Source: Pseudomonas sp. MWU13-2100
GTDB taxonomy: Bacteria > Pseudomonadota > Gammaproteobacteria > Pseudomonadales > Pseudomonadaceae
NCBI RefSeq assembly: GCF_023242365.1
Contig: NZ_JALLIX010000013.1
Span: 62,001-126,000 of the forward strand
Direction: 5' to 3'
Length of the DNA: 64,000 nucleotides
Shown: positions 20,790 through 28,775 of the stretch, in pieces
How the letters are laid out: every line of letters begins with the position of its first letter
Numbering within the stretch: position 1 is the stretch's first letter
The notes under the pieces: generated by a model
The model's database searches: none
Told to the model about the DNA's origin: nothing
What the model saw: only the letters and a program-made list of their open reading frames with translations
Translations under genes and position numbers: made by a program

Positions 20790-21338
20790 TCAAGTGGCCT
20801 GATGATAACCTTCGGCCATGTGCAGGTCCTTGAGCTTCACGTAGTTCGCCGCACTGTAGGTGAAAAACGCCCGCTCCTTGTCCGTCAACGCCCGCGCCTG
20901 CTTGACCGGGCTGCCGACATAGAGAAAGCCGCTTGCCAGGGTCTTGCCCGGCGGCACCAGGCTGCCGGCGCCGACGATCACCTCGTCCTCGATCACCGCG
21001 CCGTCCATGACAATGCTGCCCATGCCGATCAGAATCCGGCTGCCCAGCGTGCAGCCATGCAGCATGACCTTGTGGGCGATGGTCACGTCGTCGCCGATCA
21101 GCAGCGGGAAACCCTCGGGGTTGAAAGGCCCGGCGTGGGTGATATGCAGCACGCAGCCGTCCTGCACGCTGGTGCGCTGGCCGATGCGGATACGGTGCAT
21201 GTCACCGCGGATCACGGTCAGCGGCCAGATGGAGCTGTCGGCGCCGATTTCGACGTCGCCGATCACCACCGCCGAACGGTCGACAAAGGCCCGTTCACCG
21301 AGTGCCGGCGTGAGGTTCTGATAGGTACGAAGGGTCAC
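20790..21338 (-). CDS. Gamma-carbonic-anhydrase-like hexapeptide protein (YrdA-like)
   Basis: Left-handed beta-helix protein of 182 residues. It has the hexapeptide repeats VVIGDVEIGADSSIWPLTVIRGD and IGMGSIVMDGAVIEDEVIVGAG, and metal-ligand histidines in VLHITH and TIAHKVMLHGC, arranged as in CamH/YrdA (E. coli YrdA 184 residues). The GTG start at 21338 gives MTLRTYQNLTP, the usual N-terminus, with AGAGAG upstream. The longer frame to 21425 is antisense to the prlC start. Carbonic anhydrase activity is not assured in this subfamily. Confidence 0.9.
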   Translation of the reverse strand: MTLRTYQNLTPALGERAFVDRSAVVIGDVEIGADSSIWPLTVIRGDMHRIRIGQRTSVQDGCVLHITHAGPFNPEGFPLLIGDDVTIAHKVMLHGCTLGSRILIGMGSIVMDGAVIEDEVIVGAGSLVPPGKTLASGFLYVGSPVKQARALTDKERAFFTYSAANYVKLKDLHMAEGYHQAT

Positions 21339-21427
21339 GATAGGCGCTCTCTCTTTGGTTGATAGCTGCGGTCGGCGTCGATTGTAATTAAGATGGGCCC
21401 ATGTTTCTTCCAGCCAAGGTGCCAACC

Positions 21428-23479
21428 GTGAGCGTGAACAACCCTCTTCTGCAGTCCTACGACCTGCCGCCGTTCTCGGCGATCCGCGCCGAACACGTGC
21501 TGCCGGCCATCGAACAGATCCTGGCGGACAACCGCGCGGCCATCGCTGAAATCCTCGCGACCCAGGGTCAACAGCCTACCTGGGCCGGGCTGGTCCTGGC
21601 GATGGATGAACTCAACGATCGCCTGGGCGCCGCCTGGAGTCCGGTCAGCCACCTCAATGCGGTGTGCAACAGCGCCGAGTTGCGCGAAGCCTACGAGGCC
21701 TGCCTGCCGGCCTTGAGCGCCTACTCCACGGAGTTGGGTCAGAACCGCGAACTGTTCCAGGCTTTCGAAGCCCTGGCGAACAGCCCGCAGGCCGCCAGCT
21801 TCGACGTGGGCCAGAAAACCATCCTCGAACACTCCCTGCGCGACTTCCGCCTGTCGGGTATCGACCTGCCGCCCGAGCAGCAGAAGCGTTACGCCGAAGT
21901 GCAGAGCAAGCTTTCCGAACTGGGCAGCCGCTTCTCCAACCAATTACTCGACGCGACCCAGGCCTGGACCCGGCACATCACCGACGAGGCCGGTCTCGCC
22001 GGCCTGAGCGATTCCTCCAAGGCGCAAATGGCTGCCGCGGCCAAGGCCAAGGACTTGGACGGTTGGTTGATCACCCTGGAGTTCCCGAGCTACTACGCGG
22101 TGATGACCTACGCCCAGGACCGCGCCCTGCGCGAAGAAGTGTACGCCGCCTACTGCACCCGCGCCTCGGACCAGGGGCCGAACGCCGGCCAGTACGACAA
22201 CGGCCCGGTGATGGAAGAGATCCTCGACCTGCGCCAGGAGCTGGCTCAATTGTTGGGTTTCACCAGCTTCGCCGAACTGAGCCTGGCGACCAAGATGGCC
22301 GACTCCAGCGACCAGGTGCTGAGCTTCCTGCGCGACCTGGCCAAACGCAGCAAGCCGTTCGCCGCCCAGGACCTGCAGCAGCTCAAGGCCTATGCCGCCG
22401 AGCAAGGCTGTCCGGACCTGCAAAGCTGGGACAGCGGCTACTACGGCGAGAAGCTGCGTGAACAACGCTACAGCGTTTCCCAGGAAGCCCTGCGCGCCTA
22501 CTTCCCGATCGACAAGGTACTCGGCGGGCTGTTCGCCATTGTCCAGCGCCTGTACGGCATCGAAATTGCCGAACAGAGCGGTTTCGACACCTGGCACCCG
22601 GATGTTCGCCTGTTCGAAATCAAGGAGAACGGCCAGCATGTCGGGCGTTTCTTCTTTGACCTGTACGCCCGCGCGAACAAGCGTGGCGGTGCCTGGATGG
22701 ACGGTGCCCGTGACCGTCGGCGTACCGTTGATGGCGTCCTGCAGAACCCGGTGGCCAACCTGGTGTGCAACTTCGCCCCGGCCGACAGCGGCAAGCCCGC
22801 GTTGCTGACCCATGACGAAGTCACCACCCTGTTCCACGAATTCGGTCATGGCCTGCATCACTTGCTGACCCGCATCGAGCATGCCGGTGTGTCCGGTATC
22901 AACGGCGTGGCCTGGGATGCCGTGGAACTGCCGAGCCAGTTCATGGAAAACTGGTGCTGGGAGCCTGAAGGCCTGGCGCTGATCTCCGGTCACTATGAAA
23001 CCGGCGAGCCGCTGCCCCAGGACCTGCTGGAAAAAATGCTCGCGGCGAAAAACTTCCAGTCCGGGTTGATGATGGTGCGCCAGCTGGAGTTTTCCCTGTT
23101 CGACTTCGAACTGCATGCCACCCATGGCGACGGTCGCAGCGTGGCGCAGGTCCTCGAAGGCGTGCGCGACGAGGTCTCGGTCATGCGTCCGCCGGCCTAC
23201 AACCGCTTCCCCAACAGTTTTGCGCACATTTTCGCCGGCGGTTATGCGGCGGGCTACTACAGCTACAAATGGGCCGAAGTGTTGTCGGCCGACGCCTTCT
23301 CCAGGTTCGAGGAAGAGGGGGTACTGAACGCGCAGACCGGACGCGCCTTCCGTGAAGCGATCCTGGCGCGCGGCGGCTCCCAGGAGCCAATGCTGCTGTT
23401 CGTCGACTTCCGTGGTCGCGAGCCGTCGATTGACGCACTCTTGCGTCACAGCGGCCTGGGCGAGGGTGCCGCGGCATGA
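21428..23479 (+). CDS. prlC: Oligopeptidase A (PrlC/OpdA)
   Basis: Cytosolic M3-family zinc metallopeptidase degrading oligopeptides, including cleaved signal peptides. The 683-residue product has the zinc site H470-E-F-G-H474 in TLFHEFGHGLHH, then GVSGINGVAWDAVELPSQ with the third-ligand glutamate region, and AGYYSYKWAEVLSADAF near the end. The GTG at 21428 was preferred to the ATG at 21401 because AAGGTG precedes it and the protein then starts MSVNNPLLQSYDLPPF like its relatives (E. coli 680 residues). The stop overlaps the next gene by 4 bp. Confidence 0.95.
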   Translation: MSVNNPLLQSYDLPPFSAIRAEHVLPAIEQILADNRAAIAEILATQGQQPTWAGLVLAMDELNDRLGAAWSPVSHLNAVCNSAELREAYEACLPALSAYSTELGQNRELFQAFEALANSPQAASFDVGQKTILEHSLRDFRLSGIDLPPEQQKRYAEVQSKLSELGSRFSNQLLDATQAWTRHITDEAGLAGLSDSSKAQMAAAAKAKDLDGWLITLEFPSYYAVMTYAQDRALREEVYAAYCTRASDQGPNAGQYDNGPVMEEILDLRQELAQLLGFTSFAELSLATKMADSSDQVLSFLRDLAKRSKPFAAQDLQQLKAYAAEQGCPDLQSWDSGYYGEKLREQRYSVSQEALRAYFPIDKVLGGLFAIVQRLYGIEIAEQSGFDTWHPDVRLFEIKENGQHVGRFFFDLYARANKRGGAWMDGARDRRRTVDGVLQNPVANLVCNFAPADSGKPALLTHDEVTTLFHEFGHGLHHLLTRIEHAGVSGINGVAWDAVELPSQFMENWCWEPEGLALISGHYETGEPLPQDLLEKMLAAKNFQSGLMMVRQLEFSLFDFELHATHGDGRSVAQVLEGVRDEVSVMRPPAYNRFPNSFAHIFAGGYAAGYYSYKWAEVLSADAFSRFEEEGVLNAQTGRAFREAILARGGSQEPMLLFVDFRGREPSIDALLRHSGLGEGAAA

Positions 23480-23763
23480 GCGAGGTCCCTGTGATCAAGA
23501 CCAAGAAGCGCTTTATCGCCGGGGCGGTCTGCCCGGCGTGCAGCGAGCAGGACAAGCTGATGATGTGGAGCGAAGACGACATTCCGCACCGTGAGTGCGT
23601 GGCTTGTGGTTATGCCGATACGCTGAATGAGCAGGGCTTGTCGGTGCCCAAGGAGCTGGGCACGCGGGTCAATACCGCACCGGTCAAGGCGCCGCAGGAC
23701 AACAAGGTCCAGACCGTGCAGTTCTTTCCCAATCCCAAGCTGAAGAAGCCCGACGGCCAGTAG
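23476..23763 (+). CDS. YheV-like zinc-ribbon protein
   Basis: 95-residue protein with a zinc ribbon: two CxxC pairs, CPACSE near residue 19 and CVACGY near residue 41, separated by 17-18 residues. MSEVPVIKTKKRFIAGAVCP is the family's usual start. Its ATG overlaps the prlC stop (ATGA), and the prlC-yheV pair is conserved in gammaproteobacteria, implying coupled translation. The cellular role is unknown. The C-terminal 35 residues are Lys/Pro-rich and probably flexible. Confidence 0.92.
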   Translation: MSEVPVIKTKKRFIAGAVCPACSEQDKLMMWSEDDIPHRECVACGYADTLNEQGLSVPKELGTRVNTAPVKAPQDNKVQTVQFFPNPKLKKPDGQ

Positions 23764-23779
23764 CCGCCGAGCGACTATC

Positions 23780-23808
23780 GCCTGAGCCGGGTCACGCCCG
23801 GCTCAGGC
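23780..23808. terminator. Strong hairpin between convergent yheV and phosphatase-like genes
   Basis: GCCTGAGCCGGG and CCCGGCTCAGGC form a perfect 12-bp stem with a 5-base loop. No T run follows on either strand, so it is a transcript-end hairpin or a Rho-assisted terminator rather than a textbook intrinsic one. Confidence 0.6.
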
Positions 23809-23815
23809 CCGGTCA

Positions 23816-24460
23816 TCACTCGACACTGGCGGACTTGAGCCAGCTGCGCACCGCGCAGGTGGCGTAGGGGTTGGTGCTGCACGCGCCGCTGGCCAGGGCC
23901 TCGCGCAGCTTGTCGACGGGCGCCTGCATCATGTAGCGGATGCTGTCCTTGAAATGGGTGTTGTCGCCGAACCCGCCCATCATCATCTCGCTCAGGGCTT
24001 CCTCCTTGGTCCAGCCCTGCACCACCACACGGTACATCGCCGCCACCAGGCCGGTGCGTTCCGTACCCTGCTTGTCGTGGATCAACACCGAGCCCTTGTC
24101 CTCGGCGTCCTTGATCGCCCGCAAGATCATCAATACGTCGGCGTCGTCGACCCGGCCGATCCGGTAGGGCAGTTGCACCTGTTTGATTCCCGGGGCCGAC
24201 AGCCAGCTGGAGTCGGCGTCCGGCTGGAAGTTGATCACGGTGGTGATGTTCAGCTTGAGCAGAAGCGGCACGGCGTTGCTGTCGGGCAAGGTGCTGCGAT
24301 AGAGCGTCGGGGTCATCTGGTTGAGGTTGTACTGGCTACCCACCGGCGTGGCCCATTGTGGCGGGCGCAGGCTGCTGCTGTCGCCCGCCTGGGCAGCGGG
24401 CAGCAGCAGGCCGCTGACAAGCATCAGGCCAAGGATGGAACACCAACGAATGATCGACAT
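23816..24460 (-). CDS. TpbA-like dual-specificity phosphatase homologue with Cys-to-Asp change (probable pseudophosphatase)
   Basis: 214-residue exported protein. The signal peptide is MSIIRWCSILGLMLVSGLLLPAAQA. The fold is that of TpbA-type tyrosine phosphatases: LYRSTLPDSNAVPLLLKLNI, TVINFQPD, then the P-loop. The active-site motif reads IHDKQGTERTG (residues 127-137) where TpbA-type enzymes have HCKxGxxRTG, so the nucleophilic cysteine is Asp129 (codon GAC, read at 24076-24074 on the minus strand). The arginine (Arg135) is kept. Ordinary cysteine-based catalysis is therefore ruled out. It may bind phospho-ligands, use another chemistry, or be inactive. The start at 24460 fits the signal peptide but has a poor ribosome site; the frame is open to 24523. 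Confidence 0.82.
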   Translation of the reverse strand: MSIIRWCSILGLMLVSGLLLPAAQAGDSSSLRPPQWATPVGSQYNLNQMTPTLYRSTLPDSNAVPLLLKLNITTVINFQPDADSSWLSAPGIKQVQLPYRIGRVDDADVLMILRAIKDAEDKGSVLIHDKQGTERTGLVAAMYRVVVQGWTKEEALSEMMMGGFGDNTHFKDSIRYMMQAPVDKLREALASGACSTNPYATCAVRSWLKSASVE

Positions 24461-24760
24461 ATGGATGGCGCCCGGAAAAAGAGAACTCGATATTGCCCTA
24501 TAGCATTGATTTTTACGGATCAAAAGCCTGTGAGTCGAGTGTCAAAGATTTGTGAGATGGGCGGAATGGGGCAGGAAAAGCCCGGGATTTTTAGCTGAAA
24601 CGATTCATCTTGATGCTTAGGCTGCTATCATTTGTAACTAAAGGTTGCCAGTGTGTTCTCTATGCGAGATGTCTCGTTGGAGACCGCTGCCCGAAAAAGA
24701 CAGGTTGCTCAATCGAAGCGACCGATTAATCCGTGCGTGCATGATGAGTGAGGTAACGCC

Positions 24761-25501
24761 ATGTCTGATCAAGATCGAGATAACCCTCGGCGTGAGTTCC
24801 TGCGCAAAACCCTGACCCTGATCCCGGTGGTCACCGTGGCGAGCAGCGCCCTGGGCAGCAGTGTTTTGCAGGCTGCGTCGCAAGCGTTACCAGCGGCCGC
24901 GGACAAGGCACCGGTCAACAGCGGGCATTACGAACCGAGCTTCTTCACCGCCGAGGAATGGGCTTTTCTCAACGCCGCCGTGGCCCGTTTGATTCCGGCC
25001 GACGCCCAAGGGCCGGGCGCCCTGGAGGCCGGTGTGCCGGAATTCATCGACCGGCAAATGAATACGCCCTATGCCAGTGGTGCCTTGTGGTTCATGCAGG
25101 GTCCCTTCGCCGCCGACGCTCCAGCGGAGATGGGCTGGCAAAGCAAACTGGTGCCGCGGGAGATCTATCGCCTGGGCATCGCCGCCACGGAGGCCTGGTG
25201 CAAGAAGCTGCACGGTTCAACATTTTCTGGGCAAGACAGCGCTACCCAAGATGCCTTGCTCAAGCGACTGGAGGCCGGCGACGCCGACTTCGACACTGTC
25301 CCGCCGAAGATTTTCTTCAGCTTCTTGCTGCAAAACACCAAGGAGGGGTTCTTCTGCGACCCGGTCCATGGCGGCAACAAGGGCCTGGTCGGCTGGACCA
25401 TGATCGGCTTTCCCGGCGCCCGCGCCGACTTCATGGACTGGGTTGAACGCAACGAGCAATACCCCTTCCCGGCAGTATCCATTCGCGGCGAGAGGGCGTG
25501 A
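24761..25501 (+). CDS. Membrane gluconate-type dehydrogenase, gamma subunit (subunit 3)
   Basis: 246-residue protein of the gluconate 2-dehydrogenase subunit 3 family. It has a twin-arginine signal (NPRREFLRKTLTLIP, residues 8-22), so it is probably exported folded and carries its flavoprotein partner through Tat. The mature part has the family blocks FFTAEEWAFLNAAVARLIP, VPEFIDRQ and FFCDPVHGGNKGLVGWTMIGFPG. It is the first gene of a three-gene operon, and its stop overlaps the next gene's start region. The actual sugar acid (gluconate, 2-ketogluconate or another) is not decided by sequence. Confidence 0.9.
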   Translation: MSDQDRDNPRREFLRKTLTLIPVVTVASSALGSSVLQAASQALPAAADKAPVNSGHYEPSFFTAEEWAFLNAAVARLIPADAQGPGALEAGVPEFIDRQMNTPYASGALWFMQGPFAADAPAEMGWQSKLVPREIYRLGIAATEAWCKKLHGSTFSGQDSATQDALLKRLEAGDADFDTVPPKIFFSFLLQNTKEGFFCDPVHGGNKGLVGWTMIGFPGARADFMDWVERNEQYPFPAVSIRGERA

Positions 25502-25503
25502 GC

Positions 25504-27288
25504 ATGGCGATTCAAATGAAAAAGGTCGACGCGGTGATCGTTGGTTTCGGCTGGACCGGTGCGATCATGGCCAAGGAGCTGACCGAAGCCGGGCTCAATG
25601 TCGTGGCACTGGAGCGGGGTCCGATGCAGGACACCTACCCCGATGGCAATTACCCACAGGTGATCGACGAGCTCACCTACAGCGTGCGCAAGAAACTCTT
25701 CCAGGATATCTCCAAGGAAACCGTCACCATTCGCCATAGCGTCAATGACGTCGCCTTGCCGAACCGCCAGCTCGGCGCGTTCCTTCCGGGCAATGGCGTC
25801 GGCGGGGCCGGGCTGCACTGGTCGGGCGTGCACTTTCGGGTCGACCCCATCGAGTTGCGCATCCGCAGTCACTACGAAGAGCGTTACGGCAAACACTTCA
25901 TTCCCAAGGACATGACCATCCAGGACTTCGGCGTCAGCTACGAAGAGCTGGAACCGTTCTTCGACTACGCGGAAAAGGTCTTCGGCACCTCGGGCCAGGC
26001 CTGGACCGTCAAGGGCCAGTTGGTCGGCCAGGGCAAGGGCGGCAACCCCTACGCGCCGGATCGCTCCAATCCCTTTCCGCTGGAGTCGCAGAAGAACACC
26101 TACTCCGCGCAGCTGTTCCAGAAAGCCGCCAGCGAAGTCGGCTACAAACCCTACAACCTGCCGTCGGCCAATACTTCAGGGCCCTACACCAACCCTTACG
26201 GCGCGCAGATGGGGCCGTGCAATTTCTGCGGCTTTTGCAGCGGTTATGTCTGCTACATGTACTCCAAGGCCTCGCCGAACGTGAACATCCTGCCGGCATT
26301 GCGCCAGGTGCCAAACTTCGAACTGCGGCCCAATTCCCACGTGCTGCGGGTCAATCTCGACAGCAGCAAAAGCAAGGCCACCGGCGTGACCTACATCGAC
26401 GCCCAGGGCCGCGAGGTGGAGCAAGAGGCCGACCTGGTGATCCTCGGTGCCTTCCAGTTCCATAACGTGCGGTTGATGCTGCTGTCCGGCATCGGCAAGC
26501 CCTACGACCCGCTCACCGGCGAAGGCGTGGTGGGCAAGAACTTCGCCTACCAGAACATGGCCACCATCAAGGCCTTCTTCGACAAGGACGTGTACACCAA
26601 CAACTTTATCGGCGCCGGCGGCAACGGCGTGGCGATAGATGATTTCAACGGCGACAACTTCGACCACGGGCCCCATGGCTTTGTCGGCGGCTCGCCGATG
26701 TGGGTCAACCAGGCCGGTAGCCGGCCGATTGCCGGGACCTCGAACCCGCCCGGTACGCCGGCCTGGGGCAGTGCCTGGAAACGCGCCACGGCGGACTACT
26801 ACACCCACCAGGTGTCGATGGATGCCCATGGTGCGCACCAGTCCTACCGCGGCAACTACCTGGATCTCGATCCGGTTTACCGCGATGCCTACGGCTTGCC
26901 TCTGTTGCGGATGACCTTCGACTGGCAGGAAAACGACATCAAGATGAACCGCTTCATGGTCGGAAAATTGAGCAAGGTCGCCGAAGCGATGAATCCCAAG
27001 TCCATTGCCCTGCTGGGCAAGCAGGTCGGTGAGCATTTCAATACCGCGTCCTACCAGACCACCCACCTCAACGGTGGCGCGATCATGGGTACCGACCCGA
27101 AGACCAGCGCCCTGAACCGTTACCTGCAATGCTGGGATGTGCACAACGTCTTCGTCCCCGGCGCTTCGGCCTTTCCCCAGGGCCTGGGCTACAACCCCAC
27201 TGGCCTGGTGGCGGCGCTGACCTACTGGTCGGCCCGGGCGATCCGCGAGCAGTACCTGAAGAACCCCGGCCCACTGGTCCAGGCATAA
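25504..27288 (+). CDS. Membrane gluconate-type dehydrogenase, GMC flavoprotein subunit
   Basis: 594-residue FAD enzyme of the GMC oxidoreductase superfamily, the catalytic subunit acting in the periplasm. It has the FAD-binding motif VIVGFGWTGAIMAKEL near the N-terminus, GNGVGGAGLHWSGVHFR, and a C-terminal GMC block with NGGAIMGTDPKTSALNRYLQ and ALTYWSARA. A cysteine cluster (C239, C242, C245, C250 in CNFCGFCSGYVC) may hold an Fe-S centre, as in FAD-glucose dehydrogenases. ATG 25504 with GAGAGG upstream was chosen; GTG 25498 is also possible. No signal peptide: it is probably carried out with subunit 3. Confidence 0.92.
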   Translation: MAIQMKKVDAVIVGFGWTGAIMAKELTEAGLNVVALERGPMQDTYPDGNYPQVIDELTYSVRKKLFQDISKETVTIRHSVNDVALPNRQLGAFLPGNGVGGAGLHWSGVHFRVDPIELRIRSHYEERYGKHFIPKDMTIQDFGVSYEELEPFFDYAEKVFGTSGQAWTVKGQLVGQGKGGNPYAPDRSNPFPLESQKNTYSAQLFQKAASEVGYKPYNLPSANTSGPYTNPYGAQMGPCNFCGFCSGYVCYMYSKASPNVNILPALRQVPNFELRPNSHVLRVNLDSSKSKATGVTYIDAQGREVEQEADLVILGAFQFHNVRLMLLSGIGKPYDPLTGEGVVGKNFAYQNMATIKAFFDKDVYTNNFIGAGGNGVAIDDFNGDNFDHGPHGFVGGSPMWVNQAGSRPIAGTSNPPGTPAWGSAWKRATADYYTHQVSMDAHGAHQSYRGNYLDLDPVYRDAYGLPLLRMTFDWQENDIKMNRFMVGKLSKVAEAMNPKSIALLGKQVGEHFNTASYQTTHLNGGAIMGTDPKTSALNRYLQCWDVHNVFVPGASAFPQGLGYNPTGLVAALTYWSARAIREQYLKNPGPLVQA

Positions 27289-27300
27289 GGAGCGATGAAC

Positions 27301-28575
27301 ATGAAAGCACTGGTTATCGCCACCCTGGCGCTGCTGGGCAATGGCGCGGTCAGCGCCGCAGAGGCCGATCCGTCGGCCCTGATCAAGCAGGGCGAATACC
27401 TGGCGCGGGTCGGGGATTGCGTGGCTTGTCACACGGCCAAGGGCGGCCAGCCGTTCGCCGGCGGGCTGCCGATGCAGACACCCATCGGCACGATCTATTC
27501 GACCAACATCACCCCGGATAAAAGCGGGATCGGGGCTTACAGTTTCGAGGATTTCGACCAGGCGGTCCGGCATGGTGTGGCCAAGAACGGCAGTACCCTT
27601 TACCCGGCGATGCCGTATCCGTCCTACGCACGGGTCAGTGACAGCGACATGCAGGCGCTGTACGCCTACTTCATGAAGGGGGTGGCGCCGGTGGCCCAGG
27701 ACAACAAGGCCGTCGATATCCCCTGGCCGCTGAGCATGCGCTGGCCGTTGGCGGGTTGGCGCTGGGTGTTTGCGCCCAAGGTCGCCGAATATCAGGCCGG
27801 CAGTGGCGCGGACCCCGTGGTGAGCCGCGGCGCCTATCTGGTCGAAGGCCTCGGCCATTGTGGTGCCTGCCATACGCCACGGGCACTGACCATGCAGGAA
27901 AAGGCTTTGGGCGCGAATGATGGCAGTGCCTTCCTGGCCGGCAGTGCGCCGCTGGAAGGCTGGATCGCGAAAAGCCTGCGCGGCGACCACAAGGATGGCC
28001 TCGGCGGCTGGAGCGAAGCGCAGCTGGTGCAGTTCCTCAAGACCGGTCGCAGTGATCGCAGCGCGGTCTTCGGCGGCATGAGCGATGTGGTGGTGCACAG
28101 CATGCAGTACATGAACGACGGTGATCTGACGGCCATTGCCCGCTACCTCAAGAGCTTGCCGCCGGTGGACCCGCAGGATGCACCTCACGCCTATGAGCCG
28201 CAGGTCGCACAGGCTCTGTGGAAAGGCGATGATAGCAAGCCGGGGGCGTCGGTCTACATTGACAACTGTGCGGCTTGCCACCGTACCGACGGTCACGGTT
28301 ATACCCGGGTGTTCCCGGCGTTGGCCGGTAATCCGGTGGTGCAATCGGCGGACCCGACCTCGTTGATCCATCTCGTGCTCGAGGGCGGCAGCCTGCCGGC
28401 GACCCATACGGCACCTTCGGCCTTCACCATGCCGGCGTTTGCCTGGCGGTTGTCGGACCAGGAAGTGGCGGATGTGGTCGGTTTCATTCGCGGTAGCTGG
28501 GGCAACCGGGGCGGAGCGGTGAAGGCCAGCGATGTGGCGGCGTTGCGCAAGGAGGAGATACCGGCCAAGCCATAA
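27301..28575 (+). CDS. Membrane gluconate-type dehydrogenase, triheme cytochrome c subunit
   Basis: 424-residue exported cytochrome c passing electrons from the flavoprotein to the quinone pool. It has a Sec signal (MKALVIATLALLGNGAVSAA) and three CxxCH heme sites, in DCVACHTA (about residue 43), GHCGACHTP (about residue 187) and DNCAACHRT (about residue 323). This is the usual three-domain layout. The start at 27301 has AAGGAG eight bases upstream; the ATG at 27295 is only two bases from it. The gene lies 12 bp after the flavoprotein gene. Confidence 0.92.
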   Translation: MKALVIATLALLGNGAVSAAEADPSALIKQGEYLARVGDCVACHTAKGGQPFAGGLPMQTPIGTIYSTNITPDKSGIGAYSFEDFDQAVRHGVAKNGSTLYPAMPYPSYARVSDSDMQALYAYFMKGVAPVAQDNKAVDIPWPLSMRWPLAGWRWVFAPKVAEYQAGSGADPVVSRGAYLVEGLGHCGACHTPRALTMQEKALGANDGSAFLAGSAPLEGWIAKSLRGDHKDGLGGWSEAQLVQFLKTGRSDRSAVFGGMSDVVVHSMQYMNDGDLTAIARYLKSLPPVDPQDAPHAYEPQVAQALWKGDDSKPGASVYIDNCAACHRTDGHGYTRVFPALAGNPVVQSADPTSLIHLVLEGGSLPATHTAPSAFTMPAFAWRLSDQEVADVVGFIRGSWGNRGGAVKASDVAALRKEEIPAKP

Positions 28576-28599
28576 GCTCCCGAGAGCACCACGGACCCC

Positions 28600-28684
28600 T
28601 GTAGGAGCCGGCTTGTCGGCGATGAGACCGCGGAGTCTTGCGGCGTGTTTACGGCCGTCATCGCCGGCAAGCCAGCTCCTGCAA
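28600..28684. repeat. REP-like element, GTAGGAGCCGGCTTGTCGGCG family
   Basis: Imperfect inverted repeat: the CTGTAGGAGCCGGCTTGTCG arm against CCGGCAAGCCAGCTCCTGCA. It lies between the dehydrogenase operon and the LexA-box gene. Confidence 0.75.
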
Positions 28685-28733
28685 GGTCTGCGTTTGGGGT
28701 GTCTCTGCCAGACGGTGCTAGGCAGATCGGCCT

Positions 28734-28769
28734 GGCTCCATTACTGTATATAAATACAGTAATGGAGCC
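28734..28769. promoter_or_regulatory. LexA (SOS) box inside a 36-bp palindrome
   Basis: CTGTATATAAATACAG at 28744-28759 fits the SOS box consensus CTG-N10-CAG. It is the centre of a larger perfect inverted repeat with 16-bp arms (28734-28749 and 28754-28769) and a 4-base centre. The right arm contains the GGAG ribosome site (28764-28767) of the radical SAM gene starting at 28776, so operator, probable -10 (TATAAA) and ribosome site are nearly superimposed. Confidence 0.9.
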
Positions 28770-28775
28770 TTTCCA

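Noticed and set aside
21944..23449. 501-codon open frame on the minus strand
   Set aside because: Antisense to prlC with its HEFGH zinc site; the product looks like random Gln/Val/Gly-rich shadow sequence.
26176..28407. 743-codon open frame on the minus strand
   Set aside because: It is antisense to the GMC flavoprotein and triheme cytochrome genes, whose motifs are unmistakable. Long antisense frames are a common artefact of high third-position GC.
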